Source: an uncultured Clostridia bacterium (GTDB lineage: Bacteria; Bacillota; Clostridia; Christensenellales; UBA3700). Taken from it: DNA of 64,000 bases. The notes under the pieces are model-generated. The model ran no database searches. It was not told where the DNA came from and was given only the letters and a program-made list of their open reading frames with translations. Location: the NCBI GenBank assembly GCA_947037025.1, contig CAMQSU010000003.1, forward strand, positions 30,641 through 94,640. The letters run 5' to 3'. Position 1 is the first letter of the stretch, and each line of letters begins with the position of its first letter. The position numbers and the translations under genes are program-made. Shown piece after piece: positions 1-8,241 of the stretch.

Positions 1-149
1 TATCACAAGGAAATAACACTAACAGGACTATCGAGGAAACACTTCGTATCGGTTGGGAGCTTTTAACAATCCTTCCAAGGTCGGAGATGAAGCGTATTAA
101 AGATAAGTATCTTGAAGAGTTTTATGATAAAATGAAGGCGGATAAATAA
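1..149 (+). CDS. ntpB: V-type ATP synthase subunit B, C-terminal end (partial)
   Basis: The frame is open from the left edge (first full codon at base 3) and encodes 48 residues before a TAA at 147-149. The tail carries the family's C-terminal signature: N-R-T-I-E-E-T-L, then [18 protein letters not shown], then an acidic/aromatic end. Subunit B is the non-catalytic nucleotide-binding subunit of the A3B3 head of the membrane-bound V/A-type ATPase. Its stop lies one base before the ATG of the subunit D gene, so the two are probably translationally coupled in one operon whose other genes lie outside the window. Confidence 0.88.
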   Translation, partial: SQGNNTNRTIEETLRIGWELLTILPRSEMKRIKDKYLEEFYDKMKADK

Positions 150-150
150 T

Positions 151-798
151 ATGGCAGCAAAACTAAAAGTAAATCCTACCCGAATGGAGCTTAGGCGTCT
201 TAAAGATCGCAAAAAGACAGCCGTTCGTGGACATAAACTGCTAAAAGATAAGTCAGATGAGATGATTAGGCAGTTTATTGGATATGCAAAAGAGAATATG
301 AAGATTAGGCTTGAGGTGGAAAAAGAGCTTGGCGAGGCACTTGCAAACTTTATGCTTGCAAAGGCAGTCAGCGAAAGTTCTGCTATTGAGGAGGCACTTA
401 GTATGCCCGCAGTTTCTATGGAGCTTGAGCTTTCAACTAACAATGTTATGAGCGTTAATGTCCCTAAAATTGTCATTAAAAAATCAGATTCAAAAAGTTT
501 ATATCCATATTCATTCGCATCGGTAACTAGTGAGCTTGACTCATCAATCGCTGTTATTTCAGGTCTTTCTGATAAGCTTATTAAGCTTGCGGAAGTTGAA
601 AAAACATGTAATATGCTTGCATATGAGATTGAAAAAAATCGTAGACGAGTGAACGCTCTTGAGTATGTTATGATACCTCAAACTACTGAGGCTATCAAGG
701 ATATTACTATGAAGCTTGATGAAAATGAGCGTGGTAATATTGTTAGACTTATGAAGGTAAAAAGCATTATTGCTGCTAGAGAAAGTGGTGCTAATTAA
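151..798 (+). CDS. ntpD: V-type ATP synthase subunit D
   Basis: This 215-residue protein begins with the subunit D signature: a basic N-terminus with NPTRMELRRLKDR followed by a long amphipathic helix (K-L-L-K-D-K-S-D-E-M). Subunit D is the central rotor stalk that couples the A3B3 head to the membrane ring; the N- and C-terminal helices form an antiparallel coiled coil. Length is normal for the family (about 200-215). The start is one base after the ntpB stop. It is followed by a bidirectional terminator at 950-983, so it is likely the last gene of the operon. Confidence 0.93.
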   Translation: MAAKLKVNPTRMELRRLKDRKKTAVRGHKLLKDKSDEMIRQFIGYAKENMKIRLEVEKELGEALANFMLAKAVSESSAIEEALSMPAVSMELELSTNNVMSVNVPKIVIKKSDSKSLYPYSFASVTSELDSSIAVISGLSDKLIKLAEVEKTCNMLAYEIEKNRRRVNALEYVMIPQTTEAIKDITMKLDENERGNIVRLMKVKSIIAARESGAN

Positions 799-949
799 TT
801 ATTTATTAATTAATTGATGCTTTTATCAACTAGCTAACTAAATAGCTCTATATAATAATTTGATTGTAATTTATTATAAATGTCATAATTATAAAATTAC
901 CAAGTTAAAATATCATAAACCAATAAATAAAAACAAATAAAACAAATAT

Positions 950-983
950 AAAAATGCCATCACTTAGTGATGGCATTTTTGTT
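950..983. terminator. Bidirectional intrinsic terminator between convergent genes
   Basis: A 14-bp perfect stem (AAAAATGCCATCAC with GTGATGGCATTTTT) around a 3-base TTA loop is followed by T residues on the plus strand and mirrored by the A run for the minus strand. It sits between ntpD (plus) and the polymerase gene (minus). The rest of the 799-1108 gap is AT-rich. It holds a second, weaker inverted repeat (CGGTTAA 1028-1034 with TTAACCG 1044-1050) and no gene that I can see. Confidence 0.88.
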
Positions 984-1108
984 TGCATTAAATTTTGCGT
1001 TATTTACCTATAATCAAATTAATCATTCGGTTAATGTTATTGGTTAACCGTTTAATTAATAATAATCTACACAAATAAAATTACTTATTGGGGCAGTTTC
1101 TATCTATA

Positions 1109-2476
1109 TTAAGACATCCTGATAGTATCAGTTTTTCCGCCGTGCTGATTGTTTGAGTACTCCATAAATGCAGTTAGTACTATTATAATAAGCACGAATG
1201 GGAATGGTGTAAATGTACCTGCATCCATCAAGCAAAGAACTTCAAATCCGATTATTGCAATAGAAATTATTATGTTAAAAGGATTTGGATTTTTAAACAT
1301 TATGACAGCTCGTGAGATATAATAAATACCATACGCTACCATACCTACAATACCTAACGTTCCCATTATCTGGAATGGAGTAGAGTAGAATAGATAAAAA
1401 TCTGAAACTAGTAATGTTTCGCTAGCAAAGCCTAGTCCGCCACCAAAGATTGGGTTTGCAAGGAATAGGTTATATGCTTGCGTAAATAATGTTGTGTAAC
1501 CTGCATAGCTAACTTTCTCAAATATAAATATTTTTTCAATTATTCCTATAGTTTTATCTGGGAACATTAGCGCATATATTGATGCAGCAAGGATAATCGT
1601 GCATATTGCATAAAGAAGATAACCTCTGTTTTTGCCCTTGAATATTGAGTAGATTATAATAGCTAACATTGTTGCACTGCTTACAATTACTACAAGTTTT
1701 GAGCCAACAAAGAATATCAAGAAATACATCAAAAAACTTATTATATAAAAAGGTATTGCTGTCATTTTTCTGCCGTATCCAATAAAGAATGCGCAAGGAA
1801 ATGATAATGTTAAAATCATTGAAACGCTATTAATATTTCCCCAACCGAAATCCATTGATGTACGTATTAGGTCAACAATATCAGATTCGCTACGCAGTAC
1901 AAATGTTATTAATTGAGCGACCACTATTAGACCTAAAGTCAGCATGATGTAACACATATAATTATGTGCTTTTACCCATGCTGGAGGGTTTAAGTATAAC
2001 ATTATAATGTAATAAGCCAAAAGCATTATCGGGCCAAGAGCAATGATAAATATAGCACCATTAAAATATTGATCAACTGATAAATATCCAACTCCACCTA
2101 AAATCAGTGCAATAGATACAAGTATTAGTGGAAGTGTCAGCTTAAACAGTCTAAACTTTGGTTTATATGTAATAAGGTGAGCAATTAATGACACCAAAAG
2201 AATACCGCCACCAATGCCAATTAATATCATGTTTAACCTAGAGGAAAACATGTTTTTACTAGTTGCACAAAGTGCAGTGAATATCAAACACGGCAGCAGC
2301 GGCATAATGTCGCGATTAAATGCCAGCACAAGTCCGCCGACTGTAAGCAACACAAGAATACCTATTCCGCCTAGGTTTAATGCCCAAGAAGTGATAGCAA
2401 TAGCACCTAAAATTAAAATAAATAATGGGTTATATATTATTCTTTGAAAAAGTTGTTTTGAAGTAAGTTTATTCAT
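1109..2476 (-). CDS. O-antigen ligase/polymerase-like membrane protein (copy 1)
   Basis: A roughly 455-residue polytopic membrane protein with about 10-12 hydrophobic segments. It carries the two hallmarks of the O-antigen ligase/Wzy superfamily: a D-F-G-W-G-N-I-N segment before a hydrophobic helix, and an N-P-I-F-G-G-G-L-G-F segment after the large extracytoplasmic loop. Such proteins polymerise or ligate lipid-linked glycans at the outer membrane face. It is a clear paralogue of the next gene (2735-4129). Upstream candidates are TTG at 2509, ATG at 2494 and ATG at 2476; none has a good Shine-Dalgarno, and I chose 2476 because the resulting N-terminus (MNKLTSKQ) aligns with the paralogue. 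The exact sugar substrate cannot be told. Confidence 0.78.
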   Translation of the reverse strand: MNKLTSKQLFQRIIYNPLFILILGAIAITSWALNLGGIGILVLLTVGGLVLAFNRDIMPLLPCLIFTALCATSKNMFSSRLNMILIGIGGGILLVSLIAHLITYKPKFRLFKLTLPLILVSIALILGGVGYLSVDQYFNGAIFIIALGPIMLLAYYIIMLYLNPPAWVKAHNYMCYIMLTLGLIVVAQLITFVLRSESDIVDLIRTSMDFGWGNINSVSMILTLSFPCAFFIGYGRKMTAIPFYIISFLMYFLIFFVGSKLVVIVSSATMLAIIIYSIFKGKNRGYLLYAICTIILAASIYALMFPDKTIGIIEKIFIFEKVSYAGYTTLFTQAYNLFLANPIFGGGLGFASETLLVSDFYLFYSTPFQIMGTLGIVGMVAYGIYYISRAVIMFKNPNPFNIIISIAIIGFEVLCLMDAGTFTPFPFVLIIIVLTAFMEYSNNQHGGKTDTIRMS

Positions 2477-2536
2477 AAAAGTATTTCCCAACATTTTTTG
2501 CAAGTGCAAAGAAAATGCTAATCCTATAATTGATGT

Positions 2537-2552
2537 AAGACATTGATGTCTT
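2537..2552. promoter_or_regulatory. 16-bp inverted repeat upstream of polymerase copy 1
   Basis: AAGACAT and ATGTCTT form perfect 7-bp arms around a 2-base centre, about 60 bases upstream of the likely start of the minus-strand polymerase gene. The tight spacing suits a dimeric protein-binding site better than a terminator, and there is no T run. Function is not known. Confidence 0.3.
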
Positions 2553-2734
2553 ATATTAGAGTAATAGAATTATATATACAAGTGATTATAATATGAAAAG
2601 TCACCGTAGTATAATTTTATTTTCAAGCAGAGGTTACTATATATTATTTTTGTTAAGTGATTTTATAAATTATCATTGACACTAAATGGTTATGGATATA
2701 TTGTATATTATTGCAAGTTGTAGAACAATGCAAA

Positions 2735-4129
2735 TTATAATTTTTCTGATATTCTAAAGTTTCGCTTAGGGGTAGGGTAAAATTTATCGTTAGAGTACTC
2801 TAAAAAGGCTGTTATAAATATAACTATAAACATAGTAGGGAATGGTAGGAATGTGCCATTTTCTATAAGGCAAAGCAACTCGAAAGCAATTACACCAGAA
2901 CCTACAAATACATTAAAGATAGAAGGATTGTGGAATATACTTTTTGCTCTTAATACGTAGTATATGCCATACGCTATAAATCCTATCATACCTGTGCTTG
3001 CAATTACTTGCAATATAGTAGAGTGGAACCAGTACATTCCAAACTCTGGCACATAAAGATTGTTTCCCATATATCCTATGCCTACACCAAATATCGAATT
3101 GTTTAAGAATAAATTATAAGCTTCCGCAAATAATTCAAATCTACCGGTAGAGTCAAGGTTGATGTTTTCGAATAATTTATCTAGCACCGCTGCAAAAGCA
3201 GTTGAGTTAAATAACATAAATATTGACAGTGCCAAAACCATACCTGCGATAGTGTATATTAAATTATATCGAGTTTTTGATTTTGCTAATGTGTAGATAG
3301 TTGGTACAATCATAGACATAACACAGCCTACTATGCCACCTCTAGAAAAAGTTAAAATCATTATGAAGAGTGCTATTGCAGACAAGACATAACATGGAAC
3401 CGCTATATAAAACTTGCTGTCATAAGCGATGTAGAATAGCGCAGGAAGTATTATAGTTAGTACTAGACCTACAGTGTTTCTATTGCCCCAGCCAAGATCC
3501 ATTGTAATTCTGACAAGATCCTCTAATGGCTGGTCAAATCTGATAATATATATTAAACTTTCTGATACTAACACTATGATGATGCTGATTAATATATAGC
3601 ACATATACCGCCTAGAGTCTACTTTGTCGTTAGGGCATGTATAAATCATAAGAAAGTAATATAAACATAGCATTAAAGGTCCTAAAGTTATAATGAATGT
3701 CATGCTTTTAAGATAGGCTTCAGCTTCAATATAGCCGATACCACCTAAAAACAATGCAACACTAACTAATGCTAGAGGCACTGTTAATTTAAATAATTTG
3801 AATTTCGGTTTGAATAAAAAGAAGTGAGCTACAAAAGCTATACCAAGAAGCACACCACCTACAGCTACTATATAAATATTTTGCGGATGAGTTAAAAAGT
3901 CTTGATTAGAAGTTGCAAATATAGGAAGTGCCAAACAAGGCACAGCAGGTAGAGCATCACGGTTTATTATCAGTGCAAAAGCACCAATTGAAAGGGTAGC
4001 ACACATGCTTAAAGCACTTTGCTCAAAAGCCCATCCAAACACAGTTATGGCACTTAGTATTAATAAATACCAGGGGCTATATAATAAATCATTTATTGTG
4101 TTTTGGTATCTTAATTTGTGTGTAAGCAT
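2735..4129 (-). CDS. O-antigen ligase/polymerase-like membrane protein (copy 2)
   Basis: About 464 residues with the same architecture as the neighbouring gene: multiple membrane helices, the D-L-G-W-G-N-R-N-T-V-G segment, and N-S-I-F-G-V-G-I-G-Y after the main loop. This copy also has F-S-R-G-G-I-V-G, a segment seen in many O-antigen ligases, which copy 1 replaces with VGSKLVVIV. The shared segments F-K-P-K-F-K-L-F-K-L-T and L-G-G-I-G-Y show recent common ancestry. Start ATG at 4129 has AAAAGG five bases upstream; a GTG six bases earlier is possible. It lies 40 bases downstream of the glycosyltransferase stop and is probably co-transcribed with it. Confidence 0.8.
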   Translation of the reverse strand: MLTHKLRYQNTINDLLYSPWYLLILSAITVFGWAFEQSALSMCATLSIGAFALIINRDALPAVPCLALPIFATSNQDFLTHPQNIYIVAVGGVLLGIAFVAHFFLFKPKFKLFKLTVPLALVSVALFLGGIGYIEAEAYLKSMTFIITLGPLMLCLYYFLMIYTCPNDKVDSRRYMCYILISIIIVLVSESLIYIIRFDQPLEDLVRITMDLGWGNRNTVGLVLTIILPALFYIAYDSKFYIAVPCYVLSAIALFIMILTFSRGGIVGCVMSMIVPTIYTLAKSKTRYNLIYTIAGMVLALSIFMLFNSTAFAAVLDKLFENINLDSTGRFELFAEAYNLFLNNSIFGVGIGYMGNNLYVPEFGMYWFHSTILQVIASTGMIGFIAYGIYYVLRAKSIFHNPSIFNVFVGSGVIAFELLCLIENGTFLPFPTMFIVIFITAFLEYSNDKFYPTPKRNFRISEKL

Positions 4130-4169
4130 ATCCACCTTTTTGTTTTATGTTTGCATTTGTAGTAAGTAA

Positions 4170-5639
4170 TTAATTTAATATATCATTAGATTTTTCCTCA
4201 GGTGTTTCATAGCAACTACCTTCAGTTAAAATTATTGTATCCGCCTCAGAATCGTTTAGCTCGTCGCTGCATGGTATGTTGTCTTTAGAGCAGTCGCTAG
4301 AATCGTTGAGGTTACATTGTTCTATGGTGATTTTATCGATAGATGAATTGTCTGAAGCATTTTCTTTAGTACTATCTATTCGAGTAACGGTGCTCCATTT
4401 TTGTTTAGGATTAAGTACGCCGCAAGTTATTGCAACATTTGTAAGAAGCATAATAGGGGTCATCAATAATACGCCTTTTGCATATTTGCGTAGCTTAATA
4501 TCTTTAAGTAGTCTATCCCTTTGTAAAAAGAGAGTTATTACTCCTTGCATTGTCAGCATAACAAACATAATGCAAACTACTATAATTGCCATTGGTATAA
4601 AAGCAGTCAAGCTTAATTCTGTGCCCATGTGCAATACCGGCATACCTGTTATTATCATTTTTAGTATTAAGAAAATATAGTATATCGGGAACCAAATGCA
4701 TGATATTAATGAAATTGGTATAAAGCTGAAAGTTAAAAACATATCGATATATGTTGGCTTTCCAGTTGTAAAAAATTTCCCAATTAAACGGTGACCTTTA
4801 GTCCAAAAAAGCTTGTTAATGCCTTTTCCAATTCGCATATTTCTACCGAACAAATCTTTAACTTTTTCTGATTGTTCCTCAAATAAAATTGCATCTTCTA
4901 CATAATGACAACGATATCCTTTTAGCATTGCCTGAGTCATAAAGTCTACATCCTCAACTAATGATTTATTAGAAGGAAATGTTCCAAACTCGGTTAATAG
5001 TTTGCTAGAGAACATCATTCCATTGCCTACAAGCTGTGCATTCATATGCAATTTTTCACGAACGCGAGCGGTTATTCTAGCGTCTCGAATGTTATAAAGT
5101 GCTGCAACGCATGATAAAGCGCTAGCAAAAGTATTAATAGTATTAATAAAACCTCGAGCAACATGTACGCCAGAATTATAAGCGTCGTTCATCTTGCTAG
5201 TGTAGAGCGGATCTATCATAGTATCGGCATCAAAAACAATAAAAAAATCATAGTCAGTATAACCAATTGTGTCAATAGCATGTTTTAATGCTGCACCTTT
5301 AATTTTTGATTCGCTATTAAATTCAATAACTTTCGCTCCGCAATCTTTAGCAACGGCCGCAGTATTATCTGTGCAATTGTGTGCAACAACAAGGACTTCA
5401 ATCATACCTTCTGTGTAAGTCTGAGCAAAAGAACTTTTAATTATTTTAGCAATTACACCTTCCTCATTTCTTGCAGGTATAATAATGCATACTTTACTAA
5501 TTTTTTCAGATTGTGAAAAGACAACTTTCTTGCAGAAAAATGCAGAAATCATATAAAATAATTGTACAATCATAGATAATGAAGTAAATGCAATAAAAAT
5601 AATATTAATCCAATCTAAAACTATATAAAATATATCCAT
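4170..5639 (-). CDS. Membrane glycosyltransferase, family 2
   Basis: A 489-residue protein with an N-terminal membrane segment, a cytoplasmic GT2 (GT-A) domain and three or four C-terminal membrane helices. Visible motifs are I-I-I-P-A-R-N-E-E (nucleotide-sugar binding), F-D-A-D-T (the D-x-D metal motif), L-V-E-D-V-D-F (acceptor/base region) and R-N-M-R-I-G-K-G in the place of the Q-x-x-R-W motif. The last ~65 residues are an acidic, Ser/Asp/Glu-rich tail. The start at 5639 follows AAGGAGG by six bases; the longer frame starting at TTG 5657 would overlap that ribosome-binding site. The product probably builds a polysaccharide handled by the two downstream polymerase-like proteins. Confidence 0.85.
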   Translation of the reverse strand: MDIFYIVLDWINIIFIAFTSLSMIVQLFYMISAFFCKKVVFSQSEKISKVCIIIPARNEEGVIAKIIKSSFAQTYTEGMIEVLVVAHNCTDNTAAVAKDCGAKVIEFNSESKIKGAALKHAIDTIGYTDYDFFIVFDADTMIDPLYTSKMNDAYNSGVHVARGFINTINTFASALSCVAALYNIRDARITARVREKLHMNAQLVGNGMMFSSKLLTEFGTFPSNKSLVEDVDFMTQAMLKGYRCHYVEDAILFEEQSEKVKDLFGRNMRIGKGINKLFWTKGHRLIGKFFTTGKPTYIDMFLTFSFIPISLISCIWFPIYYIFLILKMIITGMPVLHMGTELSLTAFIPMAIIVVCIMFVMLTMQGVITLFLQRDRLLKDIKLRKYAKGVLLMTPIMLLTNVAITCGVLNPKQKWSTVTRIDSTKENASDNSSIDKITIEQCNLNDSSDCSKDNIPCSDELNDSEADTIILTEGSCYETPEEKSNDILN

Positions 5640-5813
5640 TAGTTTCCTCCTTAGCAATACAAGACATTATATCATATTTTGTCAACATTGTCTACAATAT
5701 ATACTAACAATATCCTTTATATACTATTAATAATGAGGGTGAAGTCGTTTTTTGCTGATTTTATCTAATATTATAAACTGTTTAAACAAAGAAAACTAAA
5801 CAAAAGAAAACAA

Positions 5814-5856
5814 AAATTCGCCTTACACATTTTAGTATGTATAGTAAGGCGAATTT
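5814..5856 (-). terminator. Intrinsic terminator of trpB
   Basis: AAATTCGCCTTAC (5814-5826) pairs perfectly with GTAAGGCGAATTT (5844-5856). On the minus strand it is followed by a T-rich run. It lies just past the trpB stop, separating trpB from the glycosyltransferase unit. Confidence 0.85.
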
Positions 5857-5938
5857 AATGCTGTTAGTAGCGGTTAAATATGCATTGTATTATTTATAAT
5901 AAATATTACGGTTTTGTTATTGTATTAGAGGATTTTTT

Positions 5939-7159
5939 TTACTCTCTTGTGCCGTAGTTTTCAATAACATACTCTAAATCCTTGTCGCCACGACCAGATA
6001 GACATATTAAAATGCTACCTTTATTCATTGATTTTGCAAGCTTGATTCCGTATGCAACAGCGTGACTACTTTCGATTGCAGGGATAATTCCTTCCATTCT
6101 TGATAATTCGAAAAATGCATCAATAGATTCATCATCACCGATAGCATCGTATTTGATTCTGCCTTTTTCCATTAGGAAAGAATGCTCTGGGCCAGATGAA
6201 GGGTAGTCAAGTCCGCTTGCAATAGAATATACTGGAGCAGGCTCGCCGTTATTATCTTTTAACATTATACTATTAAATCCGTGCATTACACCTTCGGTAC
6301 CGTAAACAAGGCTTGCTGCGTGGTCGCCAAGTTTTGGTCCACGACCTAAAGGCTCAACGCCGTAAATATCCACAGGGTCATTAAGGAAGCCGCTAAACAT
6401 TCCGATAGAGTTACTTCCTCCGCCAACGCAAGCAACAATAGCATCAGGAAGTTCGCCAGTCATCTCAAGGAATTGAGCTCTAGACTCAATTCCGATAACA
6501 GACTGAAAATCACGAACCATTGCAGGGAATGGATGCGGACCAACAACTGAACCGATACAATATATACTATCTTTATACTCTTTGCTGTATGCTTCAAATG
6601 CAGCATCAACAGCCTCTTTAAGAGTTTGCAGACCGTGAGTAACTTCTATCACTCTTGCTCCTAAAATTTTCATACGGGCAACATTTGGTGCTTGCTTCTT
6701 AATATCAACAGACCCCATATAAATGTCGCACTCAAGACCAAAAAATGCAGCAGCAGTTGCAAGAGCAACGCCATGTTGACCCGCACCAGTTTCCGCAATT
6801 AGTTTTTTCTTACCCATGTATTTTGCAAGCAATCCCTCGCCCATGCAATGATTAAGTTTGTGCGCACCAGTATGGTTCAAATCTTCACGCTTTACATAAA
6901 TTTGAGCGCCACCAATCTTAGTTGATAATCTCTCTAGATGAGAAATAGGTGTAGGGCGACCTTGAAACTCCTTGCGGATTCTTCTAAGCTCATTTACAAA
7001 TTTAGATGACTTGCATATTGTCATGTAAGCATCGTTCACTTCGCTAACTGGTATAATTAGCTCCTCAGGTAAATATACTCCGCCATACTTGCCGAAATAT
7101 CCGTCTTTGTCAGGGTAGTTTTTAGTGTATGTTTCATAGTTTACATTATTTAGTATCAT
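5939..7159 (-). CDS. trpB: Tryptophan synthase beta chain
   Basis: 406 residues, standard length for TrpB1. It joins indole (or, with TrpA, indole-glycerol phosphate) and serine to give tryptophan. The PLP lysine is Lys101 in H-T-G-A-H-K-L-N-H, the substrate-activating Glu lies in A-E-T-G-A-G-Q-H-G (about 123), and the phosphate-binding G-G-G-S-N is at 246-250. The start ATG at 7159 has AAAGGA six bases upstream. There is no trpA or any other trp gene within the window. A consensus promoter at 7448-7476 is followed by a ~280-base leader with a nine-residue aromatic leader ORF and several hairpins. This suggests attenuation control by aromatic amino acid supply. Confidence 0.95.
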   Translation of the reverse strand: MILNNVNYETYTKNYPDKDGYFGKYGGVYLPEELIIPVSEVNDAYMTICKSSKFVNELRRIRKEFQGRPTPISHLERLSTKIGGAQIYVKREDLNHTGAHKLNHCMGEGLLAKYMGKKKLIAETGAGQHGVALATAAAFFGLECDIYMGSVDIKKQAPNVARMKILGARVIEVTHGLQTLKEAVDAAFEAYSKEYKDSIYCIGSVVGPHPFPAMVRDFQSVIGIESRAQFLEMTGELPDAIVACVGGGSNSIGMFSGFLNDPVDIYGVEPLGRGPKLGDHAASLVYGTEGVMHGFNSIMLKDNNGEPAPVYSIASGLDYPSSGPEHSFLMEKGRIKYDAIGDDESIDAFFELSRMEGIIPAIESSHAVAYGIKLAKSMNKGSILICLSGRGDKDLEYVIENYGTRE

Positions 7160-7178
7160 AATAATTCCTTTGTTTAGT

Positions 7179-7193
7179 TGCGTAATTTACGCA
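7179..7193 (-). promoter_or_regulatory. Hairpin just upstream of the trpB ribosome-binding site
   Basis: On the minus strand TGCGT and ACGCA form a stem around AAATT, ending about 11 bases before the AAAGGA site of trpB. The segment AATTACGC in it can instead pair exactly with GCGTAATT in the leader ORF (its Trp-Arg-Asn codons). Two exclusive folds could therefore link leader translation with trpB expression. Pairing was judged by eye. Confidence 0.4.
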
Positions 7194-7255
7194 TAATTTT
7201 GTGTTATAGCTGCAAATTATTACTCACATTTGCATAACTATAAGTTATATTTGAA

Positions 7256-7290
7256 ATAAAAAAATACATAAGAAAAACAATCCTTATGCA
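7256..7290 (-). terminator. Possible attenuator hairpin in the trpB leader
   Basis: On the minus strand GCATAAG and CTTATGT form a 7-bp, AT-rich stem followed directly by ATTTTTTTATTT. It lies 13 bases beyond the leader ORF stop. The stem has few GC pairs, so it is weak as a terminator; it is listed because of its position and T run. Confidence 0.4.
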
Positions 7291-7302
7291 ACTATTAAAG
7301 CG

Positions 7303-7332
7303 TTAATTACGCCAATAAAATCTATTAAACAT
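7303..7332 (-). CDS. Putative aromatic leader peptide of trpB
   Basis: A nine-codon ORF, M-F-N-R-F-Y-W-R-N, with AGAGGAG nine bases upstream of its ATG. Four of nine residues are aromatic (two Phe, one Tyr, one Trp). It begins about 110 bases after the predicted transcription start and ends about 145 bases before trpB. The Trp codon overlaps a small hairpin (GCGT-AATTA-ACGC). I infer that ribosome pausing at Tyr/Trp codons alters folding of the leader. Leader peptides this short can be chance; the strong ribosome site and biased content are the support. Confidence 0.5.
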   Translation of the reverse strand: MFNRFYWRN

Positions 7333-7447
7333 ATCACTAATCTCCTCTAATCTAATCTGAATTACTTGCGGTTATGGTAGCTAGGTATCATAACAATTAC
7401 ATATATTAGCTTGATAAATCACACGTCTATCACAACTGATATATATC

Positions 7448-7476
7448 ATTATATGCTATAAATGATAATTTGTCAA
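7448..7476 (-). promoter_or_regulatory. Consensus sigma-A promoter of trpB
   Basis: On the minus strand TTGACA (7471-7476) and TATAAT (7448-7453) are separated by 17 bases, a perfect match to the vegetative consensus. Transcription would begin near 7441 and give a long structured leader. Confidence 0.85.
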
Positions 7477-7499
7477 TAGAATTATCAAAATAATAATAA

Positions 7500-7530
7500 A
7501 AACTACCCAATTATGTTAATCGGGTAGTTT
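7500..7530 (-). terminator. Intrinsic terminator of ilvN
   Basis: AAACTACCC (7500-7508) pairs with GGGTAGTTT (7522-7530), with an inner ATTA/TAAT pairing. The minus strand continues with T-rich sequence. It insulates ilvN from the trpB promoter. Confidence 0.85.
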
Positions 7531-7576
7531 GAATATTTAAGTTAAATTAGCTTAGGATAAGCATTAGCAGGTGATA

Positions 7577-8086
7577 TTACTGCTTGCAAAGACTCTTGAT
7601 AACGCAGTTGCCTCTATGCAATGCGCTAACACCAGATCTTGCTAGCTCTGTAATTTCATAAGGACGCAACACATTGATAAATGCATCAATCTTAGAAGGT
7701 TTGCCAGTAAGCTCAAGCACCATTGATTGCTTTGATAGGTCTGATACTTTAGCTTTAAATATTGTGCAAATTTCTAATATTTCAGTTCGTTTATCAGGCT
7801 CTAACTGAATTTTAATCAATAGCAATTCACGCAAAACGGAAGATTCTTCAAGCAGTTCAGTTACGGCTGACACTTCAACTTGCTTATCAAGCTGTGACTT
7901 CAATTGAGTGATATCGCTCTCTGATCCGTATAATGATATTGTCATGCGAGAGTAATGGTCATCAGATGTTTTGCATACTGATAAACTCTCTATATTGTAC
8001 CCACGTCTTGATATTAAACCTGATATTCTTGTTAGTACACCAGAGTTATTTCCGACTAGCATTGAGATATATTTTAGTTTTTCCAT
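7577..8086 (-). CDS. ilvN: Acetolactate synthase small (regulatory) subunit
   Basis: 169 residues. The N-terminal ACT domain begins K-Y-I-S-M-L-V-G-N-N-S-G-V-L-T-R and carries the valine-binding region R-R-G-Y-N-I-E-S-L-S-V. The C-terminal half matches the ALS_ss_C domain (L-E-L-T-G-K-P-S-K-I-D-A). It activates the catalytic IlvB subunit and gives valine feedback inhibition in branched-chain amino acid synthesis. No ilvB is present nearby. GGAG lies six bases before the ATG. It is monocistronic, between the promoter at 8188-8216 and the terminator at 7500-7530. Confidence 0.92.
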   Translation of the reverse strand: MEKLKYISMLVGNNSGVLTRISGLISRRGYNIESLSVCKTSDDHYSRMTISLYGSESDITQLKSQLDKQVEVSAVTELLEESSVLRELLLIKIQLEPDKRTEILEICTIFKAKVSDLSKQSMVLELTGKPSKIDAFINVLRPYEITELARSGVSALHRGNCVIKSLCKQ

Positions 8087-8187
8087 TTTAATCTCCTATA
8101 TCCTTAATATTATATCTTGACTAAAAGCCACCGCAGAGCAGTGTATTTATTGCAAAATGTTGTTAGGTTAATTTGCTTATATACATT

Positions 8188-8216
8188 ATTATATAATAGA
8201 TTAGCGATAATGTCAA
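8188..8216 (-). promoter_or_regulatory. Consensus sigma-A promoter of ilvN
   Basis: On the minus strand TTGACA (8211-8216) and TATAAT (8188-8193) are 17 bases apart. The ~95-base leader has a short CACTG/CGGTG hairpin but no Ile/Leu/Val leader ORF and no T-box sequence. Confidence 0.85.
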
Positions 8217-8241
8217 TATCAAAATGTAATTAAATGAAATA

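Noticed and set aside
63..476. 137-codon minus-strand ORF opposite ntpD
   Set aside because: Antisense shadow of the V-ATPase subunit D gene, Ser/Phe/Ile-rich, no ribosome site.
7160..7576. T-box riboswitch upstream of trpB
   Set aside because: The conserved T-box sequence (AGGGTGG-N-ACCGCG) is not found on the minus strand; a leader ORF with hairpins fits better.
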